Positions 54,946 through 63,829 of a DNA stretch of 64,000 nt are shown one piece after another. Position 1 is the first letter of the stretch, and each line of letters opens with the position of its first letter. The position numbers were made by a program, and so were the translations under genes. Origin of the DNA: Methylobacterium currus. GTDB lineage: Bacteria > Pseudomonadota > Alphaproteobacteria > Rhizobiales > Beijerinckiaceae. The DNA lies in assembly GCF_003058325.1 (NCBI RefSeq), contig NZ_CP028843.1:6119001-6183000 (forward strand), read 5' to 3'. The notes under the pieces were generated by a model. It was not told where the DNA came from and searched no databases. It saw only the letters and a list, made by a program, of their open reading frames with translations.

Positions 54946-56143
54946 AACGCGGTCGTCCTGGCCCTGCCGGAGATGCGCGGCAAGCGCGGCGAGCTCCTCC
55001 GCGCCGTCGCCGCGCTCGCCGCCGCCGCCGGCGAGATCAACGTCGAGTTCAGGCTCGGTCACGACAGGCTGTCGGTGATCTTTGACCCCGCCGACCTGCG
55101 CCGCCTGCCGGCCGGCGTCACGCTCCAGCAGGACGACGACGCCCGCCTCGCCGCCAAGGGGCACAAGCCCCGCGGCCGGCCGCGCGGCGAGGGCTGGAAG
55201 CCGCCTCCGTTCCGCTGGGCGGACGTCCGCCGCCCCGTCCACCCCGAGTGGGGGCAAGCCATCACGGCACTGCCTGGCCGCTGCCTCGGCATCGACCTCA
55301 ACCCGGGCTTGATCGGCCTCATCGTCGTCAAGAACCGCGGCGACCTGCGCAGCCTCCCCGCCACCCATGTCATCGACCATCGCCTGGTCAGTCTCGACCT
55401 GCCGCGCGGCGCCTCGCCCGAGCTCGTCACCGAGGCGCTGGCGAAGGTCGCGGGCCTGGCCGTGGGCCTGTGCGAGGTGCACGGCGTCGGCTTGGTCGCG
55501 ATGGAAGAGGGGCTCGGAAAGCTCCGCTCCGGCGGGCGTTCGCGCTCGCTGAACCACAAGCTCAACTCGTGGGACCGGAACCGGCTGAAGGCGATGCTGG
55601 AGCACAGGCTGGGCCTGCGCGAGGCGTCGCTGGTGACCGTGTGGGCCGGCTACTCGACAACCATCGGCAACGTGACCTTCGCCCTCCCGGAGGCCTGCGC
55701 GGCGACCGCCGAGATCGGGCAGCGCGGCCTGGCCGAACTGGACTGGCGCGCGCACCCGCGCGGCGCGCCTGAACGGCTCCCTGCCCAAGGGCGGGGTGGA
55801 GAAGGATCTCCTGCCATTCCCATGCTCTGAGGCGTTCTCGAGCCTGTGGAAGGATTCGGGCGTGCCCAATGCGGCCGCGCTCGCGCGGTTGCGACAGGTG
55901 GGGACGTGGCGGGCGGTTCATCGGGAAATCAAATCGGCGGCCCTTGGCGTCCGCCGACCGCACCCGGAGGTCACCTCTGGGTCCGATGGCACGTCCAGCG
56001 TCAGCGGGCCGGGCCACGCGGTGTCGCGCCTCGGCCACCGCCGTCGACCGGGGCTCGTGCTCCGGCCGACGGCGGTGAAGCGCCCGGCTCACCCCGGGAC
56101 GGCCGCCGCGACGGAGAGTCGTGAAACACGGGTATCACCCTAA
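54946..56143 (+). pseudogene. Decayed TnpB-related RuvC nuclease gene
   Basis: The plus strand encodes CLGIDLNPGLIGLIVVKN (RuvC I), VHGVGLVAMEEGLGKL (RuvC II), NRLKAMLEHRLGLREASLVT and VWAGYSTTIGNVTFALPEAC. This is the pattern of large TnpB-related accessory proteins of IS elements. The N-terminus is absent. A frameshift near 55760-55790 separates the tail (VEKDLLPFPCSEAFSSLWKD). Start and end are estimates. It is head to head with the TnpB relic. Confidence 0.6.
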
Positions 56144-56292
56144 ATTTCCCGATAGCCGAAATTATTCGGATGGTCCTTGCTGCGGAGGCCGTTGTGCTGC
56201 AACTCGGAAGCGAGCCGCTCAGCAGCGGCAACCAGACGGGTCCTAAGCAATATGGGTGTAAACTAGCGAATGGATGGGCCTTTTGGGTGAAA

Positions 56293-56335
56293 AACAGCTC
56301 CCGTTGTAGCCCAATTGGGTCAAACTGGAGCTGTT
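56293..56335 (+). promoter_or_regulatory. Nested palindrome covering the ribosome site of the chrB remnant
   Basis: AACAGCTCC (56293-56301) pairs with GGAGCTGTT (56327-56335), enclosing CCCAATTGGG (56310-56319). The right arm holds the GGAG ribosome site directly before ATG 56336. It could be an operator or a translation-controlling hairpin. Confidence 0.55.
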
Positions 56336-56494
56336 ATGGGTACAGGCAGACTTGGACTGTCGCGCATACACGCGGACGACCTGGAGCAGCTCGACGCCGG
56401 GATGCTTCTCTACGACGCCTTCTATCGCTGGTGCCGGGACGCGACGGCGGAGCGCCATTCCTGGGAACGCGACCGCACCAAGGGGAAGGCGTGA
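56336..56494 (+). pseudogene. chrB: C-terminal remnant of a ChrB-like chromate regulator
   Basis: A 52-codon frame reading LGLSRIHADDLEQLDAGMLL then YDAFYRWCRDAT, which matches the C-terminal end of ChrB-type proteins as I know them. The upstream 250 or so residues are absent. It has its own ATG with a good ribosome site, so a short peptide may be made. chrA starts 2 bases after its stop, as in chrBA operons. Confidence 0.6.
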
Positions 56495-56496
56495 CC

Positions 56497-57906
56497 ATGG
56501 CCGGTACTGCTCGCATCCAGACCGCTCCCGGGCCGGGCGTGATCACCCAGGGCGCGCCGCCGCCTGTGACACTGGCGCAAGCCTTGCCGGTCTGGGCCCG
56601 CATCGCCGCGCTCTCCTTCGGCGGCCCGGCCGGGCAGATCGCGGTGATGCACCGCGTCCTCGTCGAGGAGAGGCGCTGGATCTCAGAGAACCGCTTCCTG
56701 CACGCCCTGACTTTCTGCACCCTCCTGCCGGGGCCGGAGGCGCAGCAACTTGCGACCTACGTGGGCTGGCTGATGCACGGCACCCGCGGCGGCCTCGTCG
56801 CCGGCGGCCTGTTCGTCCTACCGGGCGTCCTCGCCATCATGGCGCTGAGTTGGGTCTATGCGCTCTACGGCAACGTCGGCCTCGTCGCCGGCCTGTTCTT
56901 CGGTCTGAAGGCGGCGGTGCTCGCCATCGTGCTCCAGGCCGTGATACGCATCGGCAAGCGCGCGCTTAGGGCCCCCGTCATGGTCGAGCTCGCGGCTGCC
57001 GCGTTCGTGGGCATCTTCTTCATCGGCGTGCCGTTCCCGCTGATCGTGCTGACGGCCGGGGTCATCGGCTACCTCGGCGGCCGGGCCGGCCTGCCGCAGT
57101 TCAAGGCCGGCGGGCACGGGGCCGGCGGCAAGGCGGTGGCGGGCCCCTTCCTGCTCGACGACCACGAACTCCCCCGAGAGCGGGCCGCCGCCGGGCACAC
57201 CTTGCGGATGCTACTCGTCTGGGGAGCGATCTGGCTGGTTCCCGTCGCGGCCATCCTGCTCGCCCTCGGCTCGGACGACGTCTTCGCCCAGGTCGCGGTG
57301 TTCTTCTCCAAGATGGCGATGGTGACCTTCGGGGGCGCCTACGCGGTGCTCTCCTACGTCTCCCAGCAGGCGGTGGAGCACTACGGCTGGCTCAAGCCCG
57401 GCGAGATGCTGGATGGCCTCGGCATGGCCGAGACCACACCAGGCCCGCTCATCATGGTCACGCAGTTCGTGGGATTCCTTGCCGCCTAGCGGTCCCCGGG
57501 CGTGATGCCGCCCCTGCTTGCCGGGACCTTGGGCGGTCTGCTGACCACCTGGGTGACCTTCGCGCCCTGCTTCCTCTGGATCTTCGTCGGCGCCCCTTAC
57601 GTCGAGCGCCTGCGCGGCAACCGGGCCTTGGCCGGCGCGCTCTCGGCCATCACCGCGGCGGCTGTCGGCGTGATCCTCAACCTCGCGGTCTGGTTCGCCC
57701 TGCACACCGCCTTCGCCGAGACCCGGCCGTTCACGACCGGGCCGATCCGGTTCGACGTGCCGGTGCCGTCGAGCCTGAACCCGTGGGCGCTCGCCCTGGC
57801 GGCCGCGGCGGTGCTGGCGGTGTTCCGCTTCAAGGTCGGCATGGTCCCAACGTTAGCGGCCTGCGCCGTGGCCGGAGTGGCCCTGCACCTGGCGGGGTTG
57901 GTCTGA
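56497..57906 (+). pseudogene. chrA: Chromate transporter ChrA with an in-frame TAG
   Basis: Two frames in the same register form one long ChrA chromate efflux protein. The first half starts LPVWARIAALSFGGPAGQIA and contains FCTLLPGPEAQQLATYVGWL; the second half reads PPLLAGTLGGLLTTWVTFAP then CFLWIFVGAPYVERLRG. They are separated only by TAG at 57487-57489, in QFVGFLAA-stop-RSPG, where the family has a Tyr-like residue. A single base change (TAC or TAT to TAG) explains it. Unless suppressed or a sequencing error, the transporter is inactive. Confidence 0.88.
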
Positions 57907-58454
57907 TGGGCGCCGGACGCGTCACTGCTTTGGCCGTCATACTCGTCGTCATGGAAGGCCCGGCGTTCGCCGGCGAGACGTTCCGGCGCTTGTCCGGCTC
58001 CGAGATCCGGGCTCGTCTCGTCGGCAAGGAGGTCACGGACGACGTGCACTGGGCCTATGCCTTCGAGCGAGGCGGCTTGCGCGTGGTGTCGCTCGGGCGG
58101 ACCCGCGCCGCGCGGTGGCGGATCGACGGCGACGGGCTCTGCCTCGATAGCCAGCCCTGCGTTGAGGTCTGGATGGCCGGGGACTGCATCGAATTAAGGC
58201 ACGGCGAAGGGACCTTGCCCGAGGAGGGTGTGCTGCAGGCGCCGGCCAGCCGGCGCTGGGGAACGCGAAACCCAGAGAGGAGACAACCATGCGCCGCTTG
58301 CTTGCATCCCTCGCCGTGCTGGGCACGGTCTCGCTCGCGTTCGCCGCGTCGGCGGGCGAACCCTGGCAAAACGCCATCGCCACCGGGCTCGGCAAGCCCG
58401 GCATCGCCATGCCGGGCGGGGTCTACTGCGTCGGCCTGCCCCGGCCCGACCTGA
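57906..58454 (+). CDS. Small secreted protein of the chromate cluster
   Basis: Starts at an ATG overlapping the chrA stop (TGATG). Signal peptide ALAVILVVMEGPAFAGE, then a compact domain with two Cys (DGLCLDSQPCVEVWMAGDC and ELRHGEGTLPEEG). The natural protein probably ends near 58270; the open frame runs on 165 bases out of frame into the next gene, giving a low-complexity Arg/Pro/Ser tail. A lost stop or frameshift near the end is likely. Similar small secreted proteins accompany DUF1259 genes in chromate loci, from memory. Confidence 0.6.
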   Translation: MGAGRVTALAVILVVMEGPAFAGETFRRLSGSEIRARLVGKEVTDDVHWAYAFERGGLRVVSLGRTRAARWRIDGDGLCLDSQPCVEVWMAGDCIELRHGEGTLPEEGVLQAPASRRWGTRNPERRQPCAACLHPSPCWARSRSRSPRRRANPGKTPSPPGSASPASPCRAGSTASACPGPT

Positions 58455-59170
58455 ACGTCACCCTCGACGGTATGCAACTAAAACCGTCCTTCGCCCTGGA
58501 TTCCTGGCTCGCCTTCGTGCGGCACGGGGGCGGGAACGAGGTGATGGTGATGGGCGACCTCGTCCTGACCGAGGACGAGGTGAGCCCGGTGATGAGGCGC
58601 CTCGTCGAGAACGGGGTCGAGATCACCGCCATTCACAACCACCTGCTGCGGGCCTCGCCGAGCACCCTCTACATGCACGTCTCGGGGCACGGCGAGCCCG
58701 GCAAGCTCGCCACGGTCCTGGCCGGGGCGCTCGGGGCCAGCCGGACACCCATCGGCGGCGAGACCGCAGGCGGCTCCCCGCCTTCCGGGAAAACTGAACC
58801 GGCCTCGGCCGGCGAGGGACCGGTGCCGGCGAAGGCGACCGCGCCGGACCCGGACCTCGACACCGTTGCCATCGACGCTGCCATCGGGCGCAAGGGCAAG
58901 GTCAACGGCGGCGTCTACGCCGTGAGCGTGCCGCGGTCCGAGACGCCGAAGGACCATGGCATGGTGGTCCCCGAGGCCATGGGATCGGCCATCGCCATCA
59001 ACTTCCAGCCGACCGGCGGCGGCAAGGCGGCCGTCACCGGCGACTTCGTGCTCACCGCCGACGAGGTGAACCCGGTGATCAAGGCGCTGCGGGCGAGCGG
59101 CATCGAGGTGACGGCGCTGCACAACCACATGCTCGACGACGAGCCGCGGCTGTTCTTCATGCACTTCTGA
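58289..59170 (+). CDS. Tandem DUF1259 secreted protein, truncated by TGA
   Basis: A 293-residue secreted protein with two DUF1259 (LppY/LpqO-type) domains. Domain 1 has GIAMPGGVYCVGLPRPDLNV and ITAIHNHLLRASPSTLYMHV; domain 2 has GKVNGGVYAVSVPRSETPKD and VTALHNHMLDDEPRLFFMHF. After FFMHF comes TGA (59168-59170), where domain 1 continues after its MHV; the same frame then reads ANDDTGKLAKGLRDALDRVK to a stop at 59243-59245. A TGG-to-TGA change probably removed the last 25 residues. Confidence 0.85.
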   Translation: MRRLLASLAVLGTVSLAFAASAGEPWQNAIATGLGKPGIAMPGGVYCVGLPRPDLNVTLDGMQLKPSFALDSWLAFVRHGGGNEVMVMGDLVLTEDEVSPVMRRLVENGVEITAIHNHLLRASPSTLYMHVSGHGEPGKLATVLAGALGASRTPIGGETAGGSPPSGKTEPASAGEGPVPAKATAPDPDLDTVAIDAAIGRKGKVNGGVYAVSVPRSETPKDHGMVVPEAMGSAIAINFQPTGGGKAAVTGDFVLTADEVNPVIKALRASGIEVTALHNHMLDDEPRLFFMHF

Positions 59171-59250
59171 GCGAACGACGACACGGGCAAGCTGGCCAAG
59201 GGCCTGCGGGACGCCCTCGACCGAGTGAAGGTTGCGAAGGGCTGACGCGG

Positions 59251-60318
59251 ATGGCGAACTCCGGCTCCCCTCCCTTCAAGGTCGCAGTCGTCTGGCGGGG
59301 CGATGCGCAGGCCCGCGCCGAGGCTCGCCCCGAGACCAGCCGGTTCGCGGCGGTCTTCGCCGCCCTAAAGCGGCACGGGCTCGCCGCCGAGCCCGCCGTC
59401 TGGGCCGAGGGGCAGGCCGACGCCTTCCGGGCCCAGCTCCTGACGACGGACGCGGCGCTGGTCTGGGTGAACCCGGTGGCGGAGGACACCGGCGAGGGCC
59501 GCGCCGCCCTGGACGCTGTGCTGCGGGAGGTGGCCGCCGCCTGCGTCCTGGTCAGCGGCCACCCTGACGTGGTCGACCGGATCGGCACCAAGGAGGTGCT
59601 GGTCCGGACGCGGGAGATGGGCTGGGGGACGGACACGCACCTCTACGCGAGCCAAGCCGCCCTCGCGGCGGGGTTTCCCGGGCGCGTGGCCGAGGGGCCG
59701 CGGGTGTTGAAGCGCAGCCGCGGCAACGGCGGCATCGGCGTCTGGAAGGTCGAGCGCGCCGCGGGCCCCGACGTCCTGGCACAGGAAGCGCGCGACCGGA
59801 CCCGGCGCACGGTGACGCTCGACGCGTTCCTGGCCGAGCGCGCCGCCGACTTCGGGGCCGGCGGCACCCTCGTGGACCAGCCGTTCCAGGCGCGGCACCT
59901 GGAGGGGATGGTCCGCTGCTACGTGAGCGGCACGCGGGTCGCGGGATTCGGTGCCCAGCACGTGACCGCGCTCGCCCCGCCGGAGCACGGGCGCGCGCCG
60001 CCACGCCTCTACTCGGGACCGGACGACGGTCGGTTCCAGCGCCTGCGCGGCCTGATGGAAGCGGCGTGGATACCCGAGATGGCGGAACGGCTGGTGTTGG
60101 GGCCGGACGACCTGCCGGCCGTCTGGGACGCCGACTTCCTGCTCGGGCCGAAGGATGCGGCCGGCGAGGACACCTACGTGCTCTGCGAGATCAACGCGAG
60201 CTCGGTGTACCCCATCCCCGACGAGGCGCACGACGCCCTCGCTACGACGACGTTGCGACGACTGACCGAGGCCCGCGCCGGCCGGTCCAAGGCGATGCTG
60301 CATGCTCCCAACCCTTGA
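59251..60318 (+). CDS. Cj0069-family ATP-grasp-like protein
   Basis: A 355-residue cytoplasmic protein of the Cj0069 family. ATP-grasp-like elements are VLKRSRGNGGIGVWKVERA, GTLVDQPFQARHLEGMVRCY and YVLCEINASSVYPIPDEAHD. Members often sit beside DUF1259 and chromate genes; the reaction is unknown. Its start is 5 bases after the ancestral end of the DUF1259 gene, so it belongs to the same operon. No defect was seen. Confidence 0.82.
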   Translation: MANSGSPPFKVAVVWRGDAQARAEARPETSRFAAVFAALKRHGLAAEPAVWAEGQADAFRAQLLTTDAALVWVNPVAEDTGEGRAALDAVLREVAAACVLVSGHPDVVDRIGTKEVLVRTREMGWGTDTHLYASQAALAAGFPGRVAEGPRVLKRSRGNGGIGVWKVERAAGPDVLAQEARDRTRRTVTLDAFLAERAADFGAGGTLVDQPFQARHLEGMVRCYVSGTRVAGFGAQHVTALAPPEHGRAPPRLYSGPDDGRFQRLRGLMEAAWIPEMAERLVLGPDDLPAVWDADFLLGPKDAAGEDTYVLCEINASSVYPIPDEAHDALATTTLRRLTEARAGRSKAMLHAPNP

Positions 60319-60564
60319 GGCTCGCGGGCGAGCAGGACAAGGGGGCTCCACGGTGGCAGACCCCTCTGCATCGAGAAAGGCAAGAGGCAGCCACGGTCCC
60401 CCAAGGCGCCTACATCGGCTGGAACGGGGAATAGGTGCTGACGATGGCATCGGGTCGCCATGTGGCAGTAGCGGCTGGGAGCGCGTCGAGGAAGGCTGTG
60501 GCGAGGCGCATGGCTCCGGCATCGGGGCTGCCCCGTCATGCAGCGGACAACCCCCATTGGGGCA

Positions 60565-62781
60565 TCAGGCCGCCGAGGGAGCCTGCGCGAGCGACCAGCG
60601 CAGGTGCTGCTGGATGTGCGACAGGCGGCGCGGCAGGCCCTGCAGGGCCTCCACGCTGGAGGAGTAGATGCAGATCGTCGAAAGCGTGCTGGCGGCATGG
60701 TAGAGGGCGCAGGCGCCGTGCTCGCGCAGGGCAAGGCCGGCGGCCATGATGGCTGCCTGTATGGCGCCATGCAGGTCCTGGTCGACGCGCGCCACCATGA
60801 CGAACTCGGAGGCCTTCCACCAACGCAGGATGCGCCGCATGCCCTCGGTGACCTCTTCGACTGTTGAAGGGCGCGGCAGGTCGTCGAGAACGACGAGCTT
60901 CGTGTCTTCGACGTCGTAGCCCAGGTAGACCGAGTGGAGGGCGCGGAACGCCTCCCTCACCCGGTTCCGGGACCAGTGCATTGAGACCTCCTCCGCCATC
61001 TCAAGGCTGAGGACCGCGTCCGCGACGTATGTTGGGTAGAACTGGGGCTTGGGGGCGGGCGCCGGGGCGGCGACGGGTTTGGGGGCGCGGGGCATGACGA
61101 CGACCGGATGGCGGTGGCGACGACCAGGCCGGGATGCGTAGGCATCGACCAAAATCGCCGCTTCCCATGCCTCGACACACGGGGCCTTGCTGAGCGCCGC
61201 CCCGATGCGACGGATACGCTCGCGTGCACCGGCGTGCCGCGTATCGCGGAGGCGGGCGGCCATTTCGCCCTTGGCGGCATAGAGCGCCCAGGCCTGATCG
61301 AGCCCGACCTCGCGAGCGTGGTTGACGACGGTGCGGACGAGATCGACACCGCTTTGCGCCTGTTTCGAGAGCCGTCCGTAGACGTCGCTCCGCGCCGCCT
61401 TCTCGACCGCGTCAGCGAGGACGAGGGAATCGGCCTGGACGGGCTCGCCGGCGGCATCCCAGACCGTCGAAAAATCTTGCGCTGCCCCGGTCTTGCCGAC
61501 GGCGGCGAGGGTGGTCCAAACGTCGTCGTGACCTGCCTGGGACGCGGAGACGCGGCACACGCTCTTGGCGACCTCGCCCTCGACCGTGCCCCACAGTCCC
61601 TGCCGGGACGGCACGAGGCCGCGGGACAGGACGGTGACGCCCTTCCTTCCGCGCCGGTGCGCGACGGCCCTGTCGACGAAGCCCTTGAGCTCCTCGGCCT
61701 CGGGGAGTCGGCGGCCGCGCCCGACGACGACGTGCGATCCGACTACGGCGATGTGCAGGCCGACGTCGGCGGTCTCGATGGCCTCGGCGGCGACGCGCAG
61801 GCGGCGGACGTGCTGGCGACGTCCCTCCGGCGTCCGCGACGGTGCCCACAGCTTCTGGCAGACGGCGTCGACCTCCACGACCGAGACGTGCCCTTGCGGA
61901 AGCTCAGCTTCGAGGGCGCCGGCCAGGTCCCTGGCGGTGGGGTTCAGGCGGTCGATGGCGGCGGTGCGGCGGGGCTGGCCCCTTAGGCGCTCGACGGCGC
62001 CGCGGACCGATGCCCGCGTGACGCCCTTCAAGCCCACCATTGTCGTTACATCGATCAAGCCTTCGGGCGTCGTTCCGCCCGACATGACGATGTGGTCCGA
62101 CTGCAACCGGGCCAGGATGGCATCGATAGAGAGTAGGCGGGCCGCCCTCCCGTCTTCCGCCGCCAAGGCGTCCTCGTAGCCCACGACGGTCTCAACCTGG
62201 TAGGACGTCTCCTGCATCCCTGCGGTCGTCCGGTTCGGACGGACGACCGGGCGTTGTTGGCCCGGCTTCATCCGCCCGAAGTACTTGGTCAGTGCAGCGC
62301 AAACGGCCTCGCGCTCCTTGTCGCTGCACGCCTGCCCGGGGACCGCCACGAAGGCAGTGGTCTCGCGCTCGACGTAGGCCCCGAGCCCGACGCGGTCGAC
62401 CTCCACGACCTGCACGTCCCGTCCTGCCGCACACTGGGCACGAAGGTTCGCCGTGGCCCATGCCTTCGCCTTCGGGCATATCGCCCGGAAAAGCCTCTGA
62501 CGCGCGTCGCTGTAGACCCGCACCGGCTGGCGGACGGAGAACGCGGCGATGCTGCGGCACGTGTCCGCGATGACCGCGTCGGTCAACTCGGAAACGCCAC
62601 CGGCGGACACGTACCGCTTCACGGCCTCGCCAAGGAACATCGTCACGGCCTGGGGCGTGACCGGCGCGCCCGTCGTCCGGTGGACGTGGCGCGTGAAGCC
62701 CGCGGCCTCACGGCGAAGAGTTTCGAAGATCTCGGTTGACGCCGACACGGAGAGGACGGGGCTCCGGGGACCATTCCCCAC
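60565..62781 (-). CDS. Large protein of unknown function (738 residues)
   Basis: A soluble 738-residue protein with no family I recognise. The first 200 residues are basic and helical (EIFETLRREAAGFTRHVHRT; VTMFLGEAVKRYV). A central part has RLLSIDAILARLQSDHIVMS and VSVVEVDAVCQKLWAPSRTP. A linker of Pro/Ala/Lys (PKPVAAPAPAPKPQFYPTYV) leads to a helical C-terminal domain. The frame starts at GTG 62781 inside a promoter-like repeat, so a GTG at 62748 may be the true start. Three bipartite repeats lie upstream. Plasmid, phage or defence origin is possible. Confidence 0.7.
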   Translation of the reverse strand: MGNGPRSPVLSVSASTEIFETLRREAAGFTRHVHRTTGAPVTPQAVTMFLGEAVKRYVSAGGVSELTDAVIADTCRSIAAFSVRQPVRVYSDARQRLFRAICPKAKAWATANLRAQCAAGRDVQVVEVDRVGLGAYVERETTAFVAVPGQACSDKEREAVCAALTKYFGRMKPGQQRPVVRPNRTTAGMQETSYQVETVVGYEDALAAEDGRAARLLSIDAILARLQSDHIVMSGGTTPEGLIDVTTMVGLKGVTRASVRGAVERLRGQPRRTAAIDRLNPTARDLAGALEAELPQGHVSVVEVDAVCQKLWAPSRTPEGRRQHVRRLRVAAEAIETADVGLHIAVVGSHVVVGRGRRLPEAEELKGFVDRAVAHRRGRKGVTVLSRGLVPSRQGLWGTVEGEVAKSVCRVSASQAGHDDVWTTLAAVGKTGAAQDFSTVWDAAGEPVQADSLVLADAVEKAARSDVYGRLSKQAQSGVDLVRTVVNHAREVGLDQAWALYAAKGEMAARLRDTRHAGARERIRRIGAALSKAPCVEAWEAAILVDAYASRPGRRHRHPVVVMPRAPKPVAAPAPAPKPQFYPTYVADAVLSLEMAEEVSMHWSRNRVREAFRALHSVYLGYDVEDTKLVVLDDLPRPSTVEEVTEGMRRILRWWKASEFVMVARVDQDLHGAIQAAIMAAGLALREHGACALYHAASTLSTICIYSSSVEALQGLPRRLSHIQQHLRWSLAQAPSAA

Positions 62782-62876
62782 CGACCATTATATGAACCGA
62801 TCCGCACACCACAACTCTGAGACACGTATTTCGTCTTCGCAAAGAGCAGGTTTTCGGGGTTCGAGGTTGTCACGCC
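62781..62876 (-). repeat. Bipartite repeat unit 1
   Basis: Box B on the minus strand is 62808-62781 (TGTGCGGATCGGTTCATATA then ATGGTCGG), box A is 62876-62866 (GGCGTGACAAC). They are 57 bases apart. TATAAT at 62792-62787 would be a perfect -10 for the 738-residue gene. Confidence 0.75.
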
Positions 62877-62964
62877 GGGTCGCCGGAGCGCCTCGCCGCG
62901 AGGCTAGACGGAACCGGACAGGGGCAACCCCGACCCGCGGGTCTCCGACCGACCATGCCTTATC

Positions 62965-63039
62965 CCGACCCTTATATAGACCCATCCGCACAAGGCGCCC
63001 CGCTCCCCTCGTCAACATCCCTGTTCGAGTTGTCACGCC
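62965..63039 (-). repeat. Bipartite repeat unit 2
   Basis: Box B 62992-62965 (TGTGCGGATGGGTCTATATA then AGGGTCGG), box A 63039-63029 (GGCGTGACAAC), 36 bases apart. Box B is identical to that of unit 3. Confidence 0.8.
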
Positions 63040-63125
63040 AGTTGCCAAGCCCACCTCCTGCGTGGCCTGATGAGGCACCGGTACGAAAACCGGAACCCCG
63101 CCGCCCCGAAAGGACCAATTTCGCC

Positions 63126-63200
63126 CCGACCCTTATATAGACCCATCCGCACAGGGGACCCCGTTTCTCTTGGAAGAGCTCTGGTTCAGGTTGTCACGCC
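63126..63200 (-). repeat. Bipartite repeat unit 3
   Basis: Box B 63153-63126 and box A 63200-63190, same sequences and same 36-base spacing as unit 2. The sequence between the boxes differs, so only the boxes are conserved. Confidence 0.8.
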
Positions 63201-63290
63201 CCCGCCGTCGATTGGCCTTTCGGATGTTGCCTGGGGGATGCGTCGACGACTCGTGGGGTGCCCTGCGGCAGGCGCAAGCTGCAAGCCATG

Positions 63291-63809
63291 TCAACCTTCT
63301 TGCATGGTCTTCGTCGACATCTTGGAACCCTTGGCGGGGATGCGAGCGTATGCTTCGTCAATCTCGGCAATCCAGCGCCGCAGATCGTCAACCTTCCACA
63401 CCGTCAGCACGCCCCGCCTGAGGGCATCCTGGAATTGCAGCATAATCTTTCTGCCGCCGCGCCCCATAAAGTCCGGCAGAAGCCCAGCCTCCCAGGCAGC
63501 GTGCAGGCGTTCGCCAGCAGCGGGGAGATCCGCCATTAAATCGGCATGGTCCTCCGGGCGCGCATACGTGCAGTACGCGGCGGCCTCCTGCTCCTCGCGG
63601 TCGAGATCCTCTAAGACTGCGATGCGCTTATCAACGAGCTCCATGATGGCATACCCATCGCGGGGGTGCATTTCCTTGACGCACAGGTCATAGAGATAAT
63701 TGCGAAGTTTCTGCAATCCAGCGATGCGCTGTCTAGTCTTTAGGTCTGTCGTATCGAACCCCGTGTACGGGTCGGGGCCGGGAAGCTTTGGGAAAGGGAT
63801 CTTAGTCAT
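63291..63809 (-). CDS. Hypothetical protein
   Basis: A 172-residue soluble helical protein (RQRIAGLQKLRNYLYDLCVK; MELVDKRIAVLEDLDREEQE; AAWEAGLLPDFMGRGGRKIM). No family recognised and no catalytic motif seen. Lower GC than its neighbours, suggesting separate origin. It lies upstream of the repeat array and downstream of another minus-strand gene; these may be plasmid or phage cargo. Confidence 0.75.
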   Translation of the reverse strand: MTKIPFPKLPGPDPYTGFDTTDLKTRQRIAGLQKLRNYLYDLCVKEMHPRDGYAIMELVDKRIAVLEDLDREEQEAAAYCTYARPEDHADLMADLPAAGERLHAAWEAGLLPDFMGRGGRKIMLQFQDALRRGVLTVWKVDDLRRWIAEIDEAYARIPAKGSKMSTKTMQEG

Positions 63810-63829
63810 AGGTCACCTGCATGGGGGGG

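Noticed and set aside
55796..56143. Separate small gene starting MEKDLLPFPC
   Set aside because: It reads as the frameshifted C-terminus of the TnpB-related relic, not as an independent gene.
62788..63078. Minus-strand open frame through two of the bipartite repeats
   Set aside because: The repeat boxes fall in different frames in the other unit and a stop interrupts the same frame there, so conservation is at the DNA level, not as protein.
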